A DNA stretch of 64,000 nt from Bacillota bacterium (GTDB lineage: Bacteria; Bacillota; Sulfobacillia; JACIYH01), in the NCBI GenBank assembly GCA_040757085.1, contig JBFLXJ010000024.1:1-64000 (forward strand). Reading direction: 5' to 3'. Positions 8,097 through 16,629 of this stretch are shown here, piece by piece; the stretch's first letter is position 1, and each line of letters opens with the position of its first letter. A model generated the notes under the pieces. That model saw only the letters and a program-made list of their open reading frames with translations, was not told where the DNA came from and searched no databases. A program made the position numbers and the translations under genes.

Positions 8097-9539
8097 TCAC
8101 CTCGGGCGGGATGAGGCAAGCTGATGGAAGGCCGGCTTCACCTCGAGCGGGATGGCACATCGGTAGGGCCGTCCCCCGGTACGCTTCAGGAACTCGGCTC
8201 GTGCCTTTTCCAGCACCCCGGGGTTGAGCAGCAGTTCCAGGCCAGCTTGGGCCAGCACCCTGGCCGCCGCGAGCATCCCCGCGTGGCCGATCCCCATGCC
8301 CGCCTGGGCGGTAAACTGCCAGGAATGTCCTGGGGTACCCAGAGCCACGCAGGCCGTACTGAACTGGGCAGTGGGACAGCACCAGCTGACATCTCCCACG
8401 TCCGTGGAGCCACGGGGCGGCAGTTCCTCCCGCGGGGGCGGCACGATGGTGTCGTTGAGCGTCTGCCGACGGAGCAGATCCCGGGTATCAGCATCAAGGA
8501 GCAGCTCGTCGATCATGCTCTCCTTCTGCCCGGGAGGAAACGTCCGCGCGATGCGGCTGGCGAACTCCAGTTCAGCCTGGCCGAAGCGCGGCGGCCCGGC
8601 CACCACCATAGCCCGGGCCAACACCTCTTCCAGCGCCCGGTTAGGGATGAGGTTGTAGATGCCGTCCAGGAACTCCACCTGGTAGGTGGTGCCGGTCATG
8701 AGGGCGGCTCCTTCCGCACACTTCAGCACCCGCTCGTACACTTCCTCCACCTGGTGGCGGTGGGGAGCCCGCACGTAGTACCACACGCTCGCCCGCGCGG
8801 GCACCACGTTGGGCTGCAGACCGCCGTCGGTGATCACGTAATGCACCCGCGCCTTCTCGGGGATGTGCTCCCGCAGGTAGTTCACCCCGACGTTCATGAG
8901 TTCCACCGCATCCAGGGCACTCCGGCCCAGGTGAGGGGCCGCAGAGGCGTGGGAAGCTCGCCCGTAGAATGTGACGTTCATCGAATTGAGGGCCAGGGAA
9001 GTCCCCGTCCGCACCAGGTTCACGTCCCCCGGATGCCAGGTCAGGCAGGCATCCAGTTCCAGGAAGAGGCCTTCCCGGGCCATGAACGCCTTGCCGCTGA
9101 AGTTCTCCTCCGCCGGGCAGCCAAAGTATCGCAGGGTCCCGCCAAGACCCCGTGCCGCCATCTCCTCCCTCAGAGCCAGCACCGCCCCCAGGGCCCCCAC
9201 TCCGAGCAGGTTATGGCCACAGCCGTGGCCGGCGCCGCCCGGCACGAGTTCCTCCCGTTGCGGGGAAACCTTCTGTGACACTCCGGGCAGGGCATCGTAC
9301 TCACCCAGAAACCCGACGGCGGGCCTGCCCTCGCCCCAGGTGGCGACAAAGGCGGTGGGCATGCCGGCCACGCCCCTTTGCACCCGGAAGCCGGCTGCCT
9401 CCAGTGCATGTGCCAGCACGGCCGCCGAACGGTGCTCCTGGAGCCCCAGTTCCGCGAACTGCCAGACCCGGTCGCTCAGTTCGACCAACCTGCCGCGGTT
9501 GTCCTCGACCCACCGAAAAGCTCGCTCTGCCCGATCCAC
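8097..9539 (-). CDS. M20-family amidohydrolase, p-aminobenzoyl-glutamate hydrolase subunit B-like
   Basis: About 480 residues. It matches the AbgB branch of peptidase family M20D: GFLGEYDALPGVSQK, the metal-site stretch GAGHGCGHNLLGVGALGAVL, YFGCPAEENFSGKAFMAREG, TWHPGDVNLVRTGTSLALNS, a dimerisation domain beginning FYGRASHASAAPHLGRSALD, and the late GSTDVGDVSWCCPTAQF. AbgB-type enzymes cleave folate breakdown products or similar aminoacyl amides. The GTG at 9539 follows AAAGGCGG and leaves 31 bases after the yjbQ stop; the frame continues upstream but without homology. It may form an operon with yjbQ and the folate gene 5-formyl-THF cyclo-ligase, which would fit a folate-salvage role. Confidence 0.88.
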   Translation of the reverse strand: MDRAERAFRWVEDNRGRLVELSDRVWQFAELGLQEHRSAAVLAHALEAAGFRVQRGVAGMPTAFVATWGEGRPAVGFLGEYDALPGVSQKVSPQREELVPGGAGHGCGHNLLGVGALGAVLALREEMAARGLGGTLRYFGCPAEENFSGKAFMAREGLFLELDACLTWHPGDVNLVRTGTSLALNSMNVTFYGRASHASAAPHLGRSALDAVELMNVGVNYLREHIPEKARVHYVITDGGLQPNVVPARASVWYYVRAPHRHQVEEVYERVLKCAEGAALMTGTTYQVEFLDGIYNLIPNRALEEVLARAMVVAGPPRFGQAELEFASRIARTFPPGQKESMIDELLLDADTRDLLRRQTLNDTIVPPPREELPPRGSTDVGDVSWCCPTAQFSTACVALGTPGHSWQFTAQAGMGIGHAGMLAAARVLAQAGLELLLNPGVLEKARAEFLKRTGGRPYRCAIPLEVKPAFHQLASSRPR

Positions 9540-9570
9540 TACCGTCCGCCTTTCTCCACGCGCCCGAGCA

Positions 9571-9999
9571 TCACGCGCCCGCCGGGGGTGAGATGACGGG
9601 CAACACCTCGACCCGAAGGCGTCGGCGCCGCGGTCCGTCAAATTCGGCCAGGAATATACCCTGCCACGTCCCCAGGGAAAGCTGGCCTCCGGACACCGGT
9701 ACCAGCACGCTCGAACCCACCAGGGCAGCCTTGATGTGGGCGTGGGCGTTCCCTTCCCGGTGCTGGTACGGCCCCGCGACCGGGACCAGCCGGTCCAGCT
9801 GGGCGAGAATGTCGGAGAGGACCGCCGGGTCTGTGTTCTCCGTCACCAGGACACCCGCTGTGGTATGGGGGCAGAATACCATGCATGCCCCCTCCGGCAC
9901 GCGCACGCGCCGGACCACCTCGTCCACGGAGGCGGTGATGTCCACCATCTCGGCCCGGGCGTGGGTTTGAACCTCAAGCTGCACACCGCTCACCACCAT
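9571..9999 (-). CDS. YjbQ family protein (UPF0047, secondary thiamine-phosphate synthase type)
   Basis: A 142-residue single-domain protein with the family signature motifs FCPHTTAGVLVTENTDP, YQHREGNAHAHIKAALVGSS and GQLSLGTWQGIFLAEFDGP. Some members have weak thiamine-phosphate synthase activity, but the physiological role is unsettled. The ATG at 9999 overlaps the stop of the upstream cyclo-ligase gene by 10 bases, suggesting co-translation. Confidence 0.92.
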   Translation of the reverse strand: MVVSGVQLEVQTHARAEMVDITASVDEVVRRVRVPEGACMVFCPHTTAGVLVTENTDPAVLSDILAQLDRLVPVAGPYQHREGNAHAHIKAALVGSSVLVPVSGGQLSLGTWQGIFLAEFDGPRRRRLRVEVLPVISPPAGA

Positions 10000-10685
10000 C
10001 TGCTCACGTCATTTCGGGATGATCGCGCTCTTCTGATGTCAAGGGGGCCTCCTTCGGTAACCAGGATGTCCACGGGGAGATCATGGGGCAGCACGGGCAG
10101 CTGGTCCACTACCTGCAGGGAGAACGCCAGGCCCACCCGTACGGCCCGCGGCAGGTAGCCCAGGAGCCGGTCATAATACCCTCCCCCGTAGCCCAGCCGG
10201 AAGCCGCGGCGGTCAAAAACCACGCCCGGTACCAGCACGAGGTCTACGAGAGCGGCATCCACCGGCGGGCAGCGGCCCGGGTCGGGCTCCAGAATCCCCT
10301 GATAACCCGGCACGAGATCGGCAGCCAGGTCGCGCACACGCAGGAGGTCAAGAACCCTCCGCTTCCTGTCTACCCGGGGGAGCGCCAGTTCTTTGCCGCT
10401 GGCGACCGCGTCCGCCAGCAAGGGAAAGGTATCTACTTCTTGCCGGAAAGACGCATAACCCAGAACCACCCGGCTCACCTGCCATACCGGATGGGACAGC
10501 AGATGGCTCTTTACCCGCTCGCTGAGCGCCACGACCTCCTCAGGAGCAAGTGCCAGGCGCTGCGCGAGGACCCGGCGCCGGAGCTCGGCCCGTTCCCGCA
10601 CGATTTCATCGCTACCCCGGGCAACAGGAGTGCGGGCAGTTGCCGCTCCACCCGCCGAGCTAGCCGGTGACCTCGGAGAAGCCAT
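9990..10685 (-). CDS. 5-formyltetrahydrofolate cyclo-ligase
   Basis: An ATP-dependent enzyme converting 5-formyl-THF to 5,10-methenyl-THF in one-carbon metabolism. Family motifs include LALPRVDRKRRVLDLLRV (substrate binding), VDLVLVPGVVFDRRGFRLGY, the ATP-binding GYGGGYYDRLLGYLPRAVRV and GLAFSLQVVDQLPVLPHDLP. The C-terminal tail is short and ends in RSSRNDVSRWW. The start is uncertain: an ATG at 10685 and a TTG at 10715 are both in frame, and the first 35 or so residues are low-complexity. It overlaps yjbQ. Confidence 0.92.
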   Translation of the reverse strand: MASPRSPASSAGGAATARTPVARGSDEIVRERAELRRRVLAQRLALAPEEVVALSERVKSHLLSHPVWQVSRVVLGYASFRQEVDTFPLLADAVASGKELALPRVDRKRRVLDLLRVRDLAADLVPGYQGILEPDPGRCPPVDAALVDLVLVPGVVFDRRGFRLGYGGGYYDRLLGYLPRAVRVGLAFSLQVVDQLPVLPHDLPVDILVTEGGPLDIRRARSSRNDVSRWW

Positions 10686-10727
10686 GGTCTGGGATTCCCT
10701 ACCCTTGAGCCGCAATGGTTTTGGGGC

Positions 10728-10865
10728 TCAGGACTCCGGAGTTGCTAACCGTTTGCTAACCGGATACCCCATCCACACCTTCTCCATGGCCTTTACTGCC
10801 TCTCGCTGGGTGTCAGGCAACACGTGGCTGTACACCTCCAATGTAATGACACTCGGGGTCACGCT
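10728..10865 (-). pseudogene. C-terminal tail of a tyrosine recombinase (integrase)
   Basis: One minus-strand frame reads SVITLEVYSHVLPDTQREAV, KAMEKVWMG and ends at the TGA at 10730-10728. TLEVYSHVLPDTQREA is the hallmark C-terminus of phage-type integrases, containing the catalytic-tyrosine region (YSHV). The upstream catalytic R..HxxR parts are absent, and a stop interrupts the frame near 10880. It marks a former integration event at the edge of the relic-rich stretch. Confidence 0.65.
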
Positions 10866-11433
10866 CGAGGACTACTGTCCAGCTGTTCTCCGACCTCTCT
10901 CTAATGTGCCCTCTCATCCTCTTGCGCCCCCCAAGATTAGGGCAGGGCGGAGCGCACCCTACCTTTTCGCCCCGCCCATCTCCGATTCCTTCGGGGCGGC
11001 CATCCATTGACCCACCCGGGTTGGTGGACATTGTGGAAGGGATCTGCGAGACTGCCCTGTACCGTGGGGGTGGTCGCTATCACACGGATTGGGGTGACTA
11101 CGACGTGGTCGAGGACGACGGGTTGGTCCTGGCCGGTTGGAACCTGGTTACCCTCGACTGCTGTGCTGCTCGGGCGGTGGGCTCGCTGGAAATGGGTGAG
11201 AGGAGTTTTGCCCGGATCGGGGAGCAGGTATTCGGAGAAGCTGCGGTGGTTCCGCCCGAGTTGGCCGATGTGCTCGACCGCCATGCCCATCGCCTGTTTG
11301 GGGTAGTGGGTCCTCAGGGCACCGCCGCACCGGGGATGACGTGAGCGCGTCACCCGAACCGGTGACACGGAAACTGTTCTACCGGCTGTGTTCCGTGTCC
11401 GCCCGGCGTCGCCACCCCTGGCGCCGACGCGGG
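10866..11433. other. Relic-like stretch without an identifiable gene
   Basis: About 570 bases. A plus-strand frame from about 11022 to 11344 reads protein-like (TDWGDYDVVEDDGLVLAGWN, then LVTLDCCAARAVGSLEMGER), but it has no ribosome-binding site or convincing start and I recognise no family. It may be a fragment of a lost gene. Nothing else is seen. Confidence 0.3.
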
Positions 11434-11729
11434 TCACCTGCTATCATCGGCCAGGTACCTGCGCACGACGGCGGCCACCAGTGGGCGAAAGTCGCTGCCT
11501 ATACGACCCAACTCGGCGTGTACCTCCAGTTCGCGATGCAGGTCCCACCGCACGCCGGGTACGGGCAGGACCGCCAGGTCGACGTCGGAGAGCGGGTTTG
11601 GTAGGGGGTACCGTAGGAACCGTACAGATAAAGCGCGAGGATGTCGGGCTGAGCCTCGCAATAGCGCGCCATCTCGCCCAGTTCGTCGTCATGCAGCCTG
11701 ATTCGGGAAAAATCCCGGGACAGTCTCAC
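11434..11729 (-). pseudogene. Frameshifted minimal nucleotidyltransferase (MNT type)
   Basis: The first frame reads ARYCEAQPDILALYLYGSYG followed by TPYQ. The continuation NPLSDVDLAVLPVPGVRWDL and HRELEVHAELGRI lies in another frame. Joined, they restore the nucleotidyltransferase core GSxxx...DxDLAVL. A one-base indel near 11605 separates the G-S motif from the catalytic D-x-D. Intact MNT proteins usually pair with a HEPN protein; none is present here. Confidence 0.75.
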
Positions 11730-11774
11730 CGCCCGGACACCTCACGACGGCAGTTCGCTCGTCCTGAAGGTATT

Positions 11775-12167
11775 TTATTCCACCGGCGGGCGCTTGTCCA
11801 TTCGCATATCGGGTGATCGGGGCCACATCTGGATCGGATCGTGCGACGCCCGATCGCAGCCCACGGTGATTGCCCGCTCGGGCACCAGGTCCAGTTGCCC
11901 GCCGAACCAGGGGGCCTGCGCCGGCCGGCTGACTTCGGTGAGTGCGGTCACGTGGGTGCCTAAGGCGGGGTCCGTTCCCGGTTCGTTGAACCCCACGTGC
12001 CCCTTGACCCCTATGCCCACCACGGCCAGGTCTATGTCGCCCGCGCCTGCGATGGCGTGGTCGTAGCGCAGGCATTCCGCAGGCAGATCGTCGACCCAAC
12101 CGCGGGGCAGGTCGCAGCGGGCTTCGTCCAGGTCCCTGCAGGATGGCCAGCAGATCTCGACCTTCAC
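11775..12167 (-). pseudogene. Core fragment of a glucosamine-6-phosphate deaminase-like gene
   Basis: The segment ECLRYDHAIAGAGDIDLAVV, GIGVKGHVGFNEPGT, then THVTALTEVSRPAQAPWFGG and VPERAITVG, matches the central part of NagB, including the GHxGFNEP motif. The N-terminal roughly 110 residues and the C-terminal part are absent: intact NagB is about 240-260 residues. The reading frame is open, but the product could not be a functional deaminase. Confidence 0.75.
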
Positions 12168-12559
12168 CTTGTGGCCTCCTGGCTGAGGCCCGTGAGGAAG
12201 TCGAGCACGATGCGGTTAAACTCGGGGGGCTTCTGCATGTTCAGCATGTGACCCGTGCCGGGGATGATGACCCTGGTCGCCCCGGGAATCCCATTCTGCA
12301 GGATCTCTGCGATACGCAGGATATCGGGGACGTCCCCCTCGCCCACCACGACGAGCGTGGGAGCTTTGATAGCACCGGGCCGCCCCATGGCAGGGGGATT
12401 GATCTTCTGAGACGTGACCGGTGCCTTCCACAGATCAAAGACGGCGAACTGGTCATCCCACATGCGCCTGTCGAGGCAACCGCCGTGGATCAGGACGAGG
12501 AGTTCTCCCTCGCCCTGCACCTCGTAGGAGATGCGGCCCCCCGCGACTTCGCAGTACAC
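12164..12559 (-). pseudogene. Internally deleted alpha/beta hydrolase
   Basis: The start of an alpha/beta hydrolase (GGRISYEVQGEGELLVLIHG, GCLDRRMWDDQFAVF) is joined directly to its end (IKAPTLVVVGEGDVPDILRI, ATRVIIPGTGHMLNMQKPPE). About 120 residues between them, including the GxSxG nucleophile elbow, are missing. The last His (GTGHML) and the acid region (GEGDVPD) remain. The GTG at 12559 would start the remnant. It overlaps the NagB fragment by four bases. Confidence 0.75.
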
Positions 12560-12877
12560 CGGCGGTACCCCCCAACGTGATTTCCTGGATTTGCGCCCTG
12601 GGCCGATCGGCTGCGAGTGGCAGAGGACGGGACTATCTATATAGCCCCGTCGCGGGAAACAGTCAAGACCAGCCCGCTGTTGAACACAGACGCCGAAGGG
12701 AGAAGGCAAAACCGGTTCGTCGCGGGGCGCACTGTTGATATAGTGCTGAAGGGAAGGACAAACCCGGTGTTACGGGCGTGGAGGAATTGCCGGGACCGGG
12801 GTGTGGCCGAGAAGCAGGTCGCTTGGCGAACCCCGCCCGGCCCTTGTGTATCAACGGTTTTCGCCTGCCAGGAACGC
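12560..12877. other. Non-coding or decayed stretch
   Basis: About 320 bases between the hydrolase relic and the small ASCH-like gene. No open frame here resembles a protein, and no clear promoter, hairpin or RNA is seen. Confidence 0.4.
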
Positions 12878-13225
12878 CTAGTCACACACCTCGGAGAAGT
12901 GGATGACCGACACCGTCTCGTCCGGGGATATCTCTCGTCCATAGATGGATTTCAGGAATTCCAGTGCATCTTCCGGGGATTTCATATCCGGGCTCTCCCC
13001 GCGTAGGTCTTCCGGGGTCAGGGCCGAGAGGGGCTTCACTGCCACCCGGTCGATCACCGCCAGGAACACCTTCTTACGCGGCTGGAACCGGTTCCCATAG
13101 GTCACCCAGACCAGGTCGCCCTCCTGATACTTGGCCCTCTTATCACCCAACCTGATGGTGCAGCACTTTTCCCGCGTCAGCAGGTTGGCATGGTACACAC
13201 TGGAGTAAAAGTTCAGGGCCCGCAT
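12878..13225 (-). CDS. Small ASCH/PUA-like domain protein
   Basis: A 115-residue protein beginning MRALNFYSSVYHANLLTREK and containing CCTIRLGDKRAKYQEGDLVW, VTYGNRFQPRKKVFLAVIDR and a C-terminal ETVSVIHFSEVCD. The basic TIRLG motif followed by a beta strand and YxxGDxVWV is characteristic of ASCH-fold RNA-binding proteins, a PUA-like fold. The ATG at 13225 follows a purine-rich GGGGGGAGGAG. The gene appears intact, unlike its right-hand neighbours, and lies just downstream of the methylmalonyl-CoA operon on the same strand. Its function is unknown. Confidence 0.7.
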   Translation of the reverse strand: MRALNFYSSVYHANLLTREKCCTIRLGDKRAKYQEGDLVWVTYGNRFQPRKKVFLAVIDRVAVKPLSALTPEDLRGESPDMKSPEDALEFLKSIYGREISPDETVSVIHFSEVCD

Positions 13226-13288
13226 GCTCCTCCCCCCATCTAGCCGGGCAATCAGCACCGCGTGAACAATCTCCGCGTCAGGCGGTCA

Positions 13289-13768
13289 TCAGCCACGGGC
13301 GATCACCACCAGGGGATCACCGGCGTTGACCGCCGTGCCCCTGTCCACCAGTACCTGCCGCACCGTCCCGGCCACCGGAGCCAGGACTTCATTTTCCATC
13401 TTCATGGCCTCCAGCACGAGCAAAACCTCCCCCGCCTTCACTTCCTGACCGGCGGCCACCTTGACGTCGGAGATCACCCCCGGCAGGGGAGCCCGCACCG
13501 CTTCGCCCTCGACCAGCGGCTCCCGCTCCACCCCGGGGCCCGGCCTCGCCGGGGGTGCACCGCGGGATGCAGCAACGGGCGCGGGCGCAACCCCGGGGCG
13601 CGGCGCCGCCGCGGCCGCCGGAGTGACCACCGGGCCTGCTGCTACAGCCCCACCTGCGGCAACCCCCGCCCGAGGGGCAGCTGCTGCCCCCGCAGGCCGC
13701 GGCGGGGAGATTTCCTCGACCTCCACCTCGAATACCTCTCCGTTTACCACCACCCGGAATTTCCTCAC
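13289..13768 (-). CDS. Biotin carboxyl carrier subunit of methylmalonyl-CoA decarboxylase/carboxylase
   Basis: 159 residues. The N-terminal strand region MRKFRVVVNGEVFEVEVEEI is followed by a long Ala/Pro/Gly-rich hinge (residues about 22-90). The C-terminal biotinyl domain VRAPLPGVISDVKVAAGQEV has the biotin-attachment motif LVLEAMKMENEVLAP. The biotin swings between the carboxyltransferase and its partner site. Its start overlaps the stop of the small gene upstream by four bases (13765-13768), so it is translated with the carboxyltransferase operon. Confidence 0.92.
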   Translation of the reverse strand: MRKFRVVVNGEVFEVEVEEISPPRPAGAAAAPRAGVAAGGAVAAGPVVTPAAAAAPRPGVAPAPVAASRGAPPARPGPGVEREPLVEGEAVRAPLPGVISDVKVAAGQEVKAGEVLLVLEAMKMENEVLAPVAGTVRQVLVDRGTAVNAGDPLVVIARG

Positions 13769-14061
13769 CTGGCTTCCACTCCTTGCCTACCTGCTGCTCT
13801 GCGGCCAAAGAGGCTGGTCCGCGCCGCCATCAACTCCAGCCGGCCCGCCAGCCCCCATGCCGGAATCGGCGCCCCCGCAGGTGCGGGGGCAGGCGCCTCG
13901 AACCGGCGCACGTCAACGATCCGGAAGGCACGGCCGCTCAGTGCCTCCGCCTCCAGGTACCCCGCCAGCGCCGCCGCTATGGCGGCCACAACCGTACCCG
14001 CCACCGGTTCCTGGGACCGGGCACGCAAGCGAACTTCGGGGGCATGCATAACCTCGACCAA
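13765..14061 (-). CDS. Small accessory subunit of the methylmalonyl-CoA decarboxylase complex
   Basis: A 98-residue protein lying between the carboxyltransferase and biotin-carrier genes, the place where clostridial Mmd operons encode a small delta/epsilon-like subunit. It has an Ala-rich amphipathic helix (EPVAGTVVAAIAAALAGYLE), a linker, and the C-terminal pattern SGRAFRIVDVRRFE ... WGLAGRLELMAARTSLFGRR seen in these small subunits. No clear membrane anchor of the OadG kind is present. The proposed TTG start is preceded by AAGGTGA. The assignment rests mostly on position and the C-terminal motif. Confidence 0.65.
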   Translation of the reverse strand: MVEVMHAPEVRLRARSQEPVAGTVVAAIAAALAGYLEAEALSGRAFRIVDVRRFEAPAPAPAGAPIPAWGLAGRLELMAARTSLFGRRAAGRQGVEAR

Positions 14062-14075
14062 TGTGTCACCTTCCG

Positions 14076-15644
14076 CTACAGGGGAATATTGCCATGCTTT
14101 TTGGCCGGGCGTGACTCCCGCTTTTGGGCCAGGGCCTCCAGAGCCCGCGCCACATGCTCACGGGTACGGGCGGGGTCTATTACCGAATCCACATACCCGC
14201 GGGCGGCCGCTACGTAGGGATTGGCAAACCGGTCACGGTATTCCCTGATCTTTTCCTGCCGGAACCGGACGGGATCTTCGGCCCGGGAGATCTCGTCCCG
14301 GAAAATTATGTTGGCGGCCCCCTCGGGACCCATCACCGCGATTTCCGCCGTGGGCCAGGCCAGGGCCTGGTCGCACCCCAGGGCCCGCGCACACATGGCA
14401 AGGTAAGCGCCCCCGTATGCCTTGCGCAGGATGACGGTGACCTTGGGGACGGTCGCCTCCGAGTAAGCGTAGAGGAGCTTCGCTCCGTGCCTGATTATGC
14501 CCCCGTACTCCTGAGCCGTACCGGGAAGGTATCCGGGGGTGTCCACCAGGGTGAGGAGGGGGATGTTGAAGGCGTCACAGAAGCGCACGAAGCGGGCTGC
14601 CTTGTCGGAAGCGTTGATGTCCAGGCACCCAGCCAGTACGCGGGGCTGGTTGGCCACCACGCCCACCACGCGGCCCCCAATGCGTCCAAAACCGACCACG
14701 ATGTTGGCGGCGTAACGGGCGTGGACCTCCAGGAAGTCACCCCCGTCCAGCAGGGGCAGGATGACGTCGTGCACGTCGTAGCCCCGGTTTGGGTCGGTGG
14801 GGACCGCATCCCGCAGGGCGGGATCCTCCCGCTCAACCGGGTCCCCCGTCAGCACGACCGGGGGGTCTTCCATATTGTTGGAAGGCAAGAACGAGAGCAG
14901 GTGCCGCACCATGTGCAGGCACTGGCGGTCGTCTTCGGCGAAAAAGTGGGCCACGCCGCTCACCGTGCTGTGGGTGGCAGCACCGCCCAGCTCTTCCATG
15001 CTGACCTCTTCCCCGGTGACCGCCTTTATCACCTGCGGGCCGGTGATGAACATCTGGCTCGTGCCCTGCACCATGAAAACGAAGTCGGTAAGGGCCGGAG
15101 AATACACGGCCCCGCCCGCGCAGGGGCCCATGATCACCGAGATCTGGGGGATTACCCCCGAGGAAAGCGTGTTGCGGAAGAATATCTCCCCGTACCCGTT
15201 GAGGGCATCCACCCCTTCCTGGATGCGCGCCCCTCCCGAGTCGTTCAGGCCCACGAAGGGCACCCCCGCCCGGAGAGCCATGTCCATGGCCTTGGTGATC
15301 TTGCGCGCGTGCATCTCCCCCAGGCTACCACCGATAACAGTGAAGTCCTGAGAGAACGCGTATACGATGCGGCCGTCTACCCGCCCGTAACCCGTCACCA
15401 CCCCCTCGCCGGGGGCTTCCACTTCCGGCATCCCGAATTCGGTGCACCGGTGACGGACGAAGGGATCGATTTCCACAAAGGTGCCGGGGTCAAACAGGAG
15501 GTCAAGCCTTTCCCGAGCGGTGAGTTTCCCGGCCCGGTGTTGCTTCTCTATCCGCTCGGCACCGCCTCCGGCCTGAACCTTCTCGAGCCTGGAGGCCAGC
15601 TCTGCCAGCTTCTGTCCCATGGTGACTTCCGACTGCTCGTTCAT
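14076..15644 (-). CDS. mmdA: Methylmalonyl-CoA decarboxylase/propionyl-CoA carboxylase carboxyltransferase subunit
   Basis: About 522 residues: a biotin-dependent carboxyltransferase with two crotonase-fold domains. Seen are [20 protein letters not shown], the acyl-CoA site [20 protein letters not shown] and [20 protein letters not shown]. The second domain has [60 protein letters not shown] and the C-terminal [12 protein letters not shown] with [15 protein letters not shown]. It transfers carboxylate between methylmalonyl-CoA and biotin. I prefer the ATG at 15644 with GGGAGA five bases upstream over a GTG 12 bases earlier. In the operon it follows the mutase and epimerase, which fits use in the direction methylmalonyl-CoA to propionyl-CoA. 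Confidence 0.95.
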   Translation of the reverse strand: MNEQSEVTMGQKLAELASRLEKVQAGGGAERIEKQHRAGKLTARERLDLLFDPGTFVEIDPFVRHRCTEFGMPEVEAPGEGVVTGYGRVDGRIVYAFSQDFTVIGGSLGEMHARKITKAMDMALRAGVPFVGLNDSGGARIQEGVDALNGYGEIFFRNTLSSGVIPQISVIMGPCAGGAVYSPALTDFVFMVQGTSQMFITGPQVIKAVTGEEVSMEELGGAATHSTVSGVAHFFAEDDRQCLHMVRHLLSFLPSNNMEDPPVVLTGDPVEREDPALRDAVPTDPNRGYDVHDVILPLLDGGDFLEVHARYAANIVVGFGRIGGRVVGVVANQPRVLAGCLDINASDKAARFVRFCDAFNIPLLTLVDTPGYLPGTAQEYGGIIRHGAKLLYAYSEATVPKVTVILRKAYGGAYLAMCARALGCDQALAWPTAEIAVMGPEGAANIIFRDEISRAEDPVRFRQEKIREYRDRFANPYVAAARGYVDSVIDPARTREHVARALEALAQKRESRPAKKHGNIPL

Positions 15645-15707
15645 GCCATCTCCCACTTCTCTTCACCGCCAGCGCGAGGCGGGCTTGTTCCACTGCCCCG
15701 GCCACCC

Positions 15708-16136
15708 TCAGGACGGCCCCCGGGAAGGCCTTCCCGGGGAGCCGACGGGAGGCTGCCGGAATTCCAGCAAGACACCGTGGAGCCCCCGCGGATGCAGGAA
15801 AGCCACCCGAGCACCATGCGCCCCCTGCCGCGGCTTCTCATCGACGAGACGGATGCCCGCTTCCCGCGCCCGCGCCAGGGCCTTTTCGATGTCCTCGACC
15901 TCGAGACATACGTGGTGGATGCCCTCTCCCTTGCTCTCCAGGAACTTGCCCACGGGGGAGTCTTCCCGCAGGGGTTGCAGGAGTTCCAGGCGGGCTTCGC
16001 CGGCCGGAAGGAAGGCCAGCCTAACCCCCTGCTCGGGGACTTCTTCCTCCCCTCCCGCTTCCAGTCCCAGGGCCCGGTATGTAGCCAGGGCCTGGGTCAG
16101 ATCCCGCACCGCTATCCCGACGTGGTGCAACCTCAC
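15708..16136 (-). CDS. mce: Methylmalonyl-CoA epimerase
   Basis: A 142-residue vicinal-oxygen-chelate fold enzyme that interconverts the R and S forms of methylmalonyl-CoA, linking the mutase to the biotin enzyme. Metal ligands and motifs seen: [10 protein letters not shown] (His), [10 protein letters not shown] (Glu/Gln region), [19 protein letters not shown] (His), [16 protein letters not shown] (Glu). The GTG at 16136 overlaps the stop of the mutase small subunit (GTGA). A short Pro/Gly/Ser-rich tail follows the fold. Confidence 0.94.
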   Translation of the reverse strand: MRLHHVGIAVRDLTQALATYRALGLEAGGEEEVPEQGVRLAFLPAGEARLELLQPLREDSPVGKFLESKGEGIHHVCLEVEDIEKALARAREAGIRLVDEKPRQGAHGARVAFLHPRGLHGVLLEFRQPPVGSPGRPSRGPS

Positions 16137-16546
16137 CCGGCCTTCCTCCTCTTTTCCAGTTCTCTGCGGATGTATTCTACCACAACGGAGGTGGGTGTCC
16201 CGGGACCGAACACCTCCGCCACCCCCGCCGCCTTCAGGGCAGGCACGTCCCCCGCCGGGATGATGCCACCCCCGATCACCAGGACGTCTCCCAAACCCTT
16301 TTCCCGCAGGCACTCCACGACGCGGGGAAACAGGGTGCGATGGGCACCGGAAAGGGAACTGAGCCCCACCACGTCGACGTCTTCCTGCAGGGCGCTGGCC
16401 GCGATCTGAGCAGGTGTCTGGCGGATGCCGGTGTAGATGACCTCCATCCCCGCGTCCCGCAAGGCCCGCGCCACCACTTTGGCCCCCCGATCATGGCCAT
16501 CGAGCCCCGGCTTGGCTATCAACACCCGGATGGGTCGCTCCTGCAC
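16133..16546 (-). CDS. Methylmalonyl-CoA mutase small subunit (cobalamin-binding)
   Basis: A 137-residue stand-alone B12-binding domain. The base-off/His-on signature is present: [20 protein letters not shown] (D-x-H-x-x-G), then [20 protein letters not shown] and [20 protein letters not shown]. It pairs with the separate large subunit encoded just upstream, the two-polypeptide arrangement common in Bacillota and archaea. The GTG start at 16546 has GAGGAGGG upstream. It overlaps the epimerase start. Confidence 0.95.
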   Translation of the reverse strand: MQERPIRVLIAKPGLDGHDRGAKVVARALRDAGMEVIYTGIRQTPAQIAASALQEDVDVVGLSSLSGAHRTLFPRVVECLREKGLGDVLVIGGGIIPAGDVPALKAAGVAEVFGPGTPTSVVVEYIRRELEKRRKAG

Positions 16547-16629
16547 CGAAATCCCTCCTCTGCAGATGCCCGCCGCACCGACAGCCCGGGGCAGGACCCG
16601 CCCCGCGCCGCGCCGGCCCCGAGCGCCTG

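Noticed and set aside
10813-10930. HicB-like antitoxin (TVVLERDPE) on the minus strand
   Set aside because: The adjacent frame over the same bases encodes the integrase tail TLEVYSHVLPDTQREA, a much stronger match; the HicB resemblance is short.
14124-16409. Long open frame (about 760 codons) opposite mmdA and the epimerase gene
   Set aside because: It is antisense to genes with clear family motifs; the composition is what GC-rich codon bias produces, with no recognisable domain.
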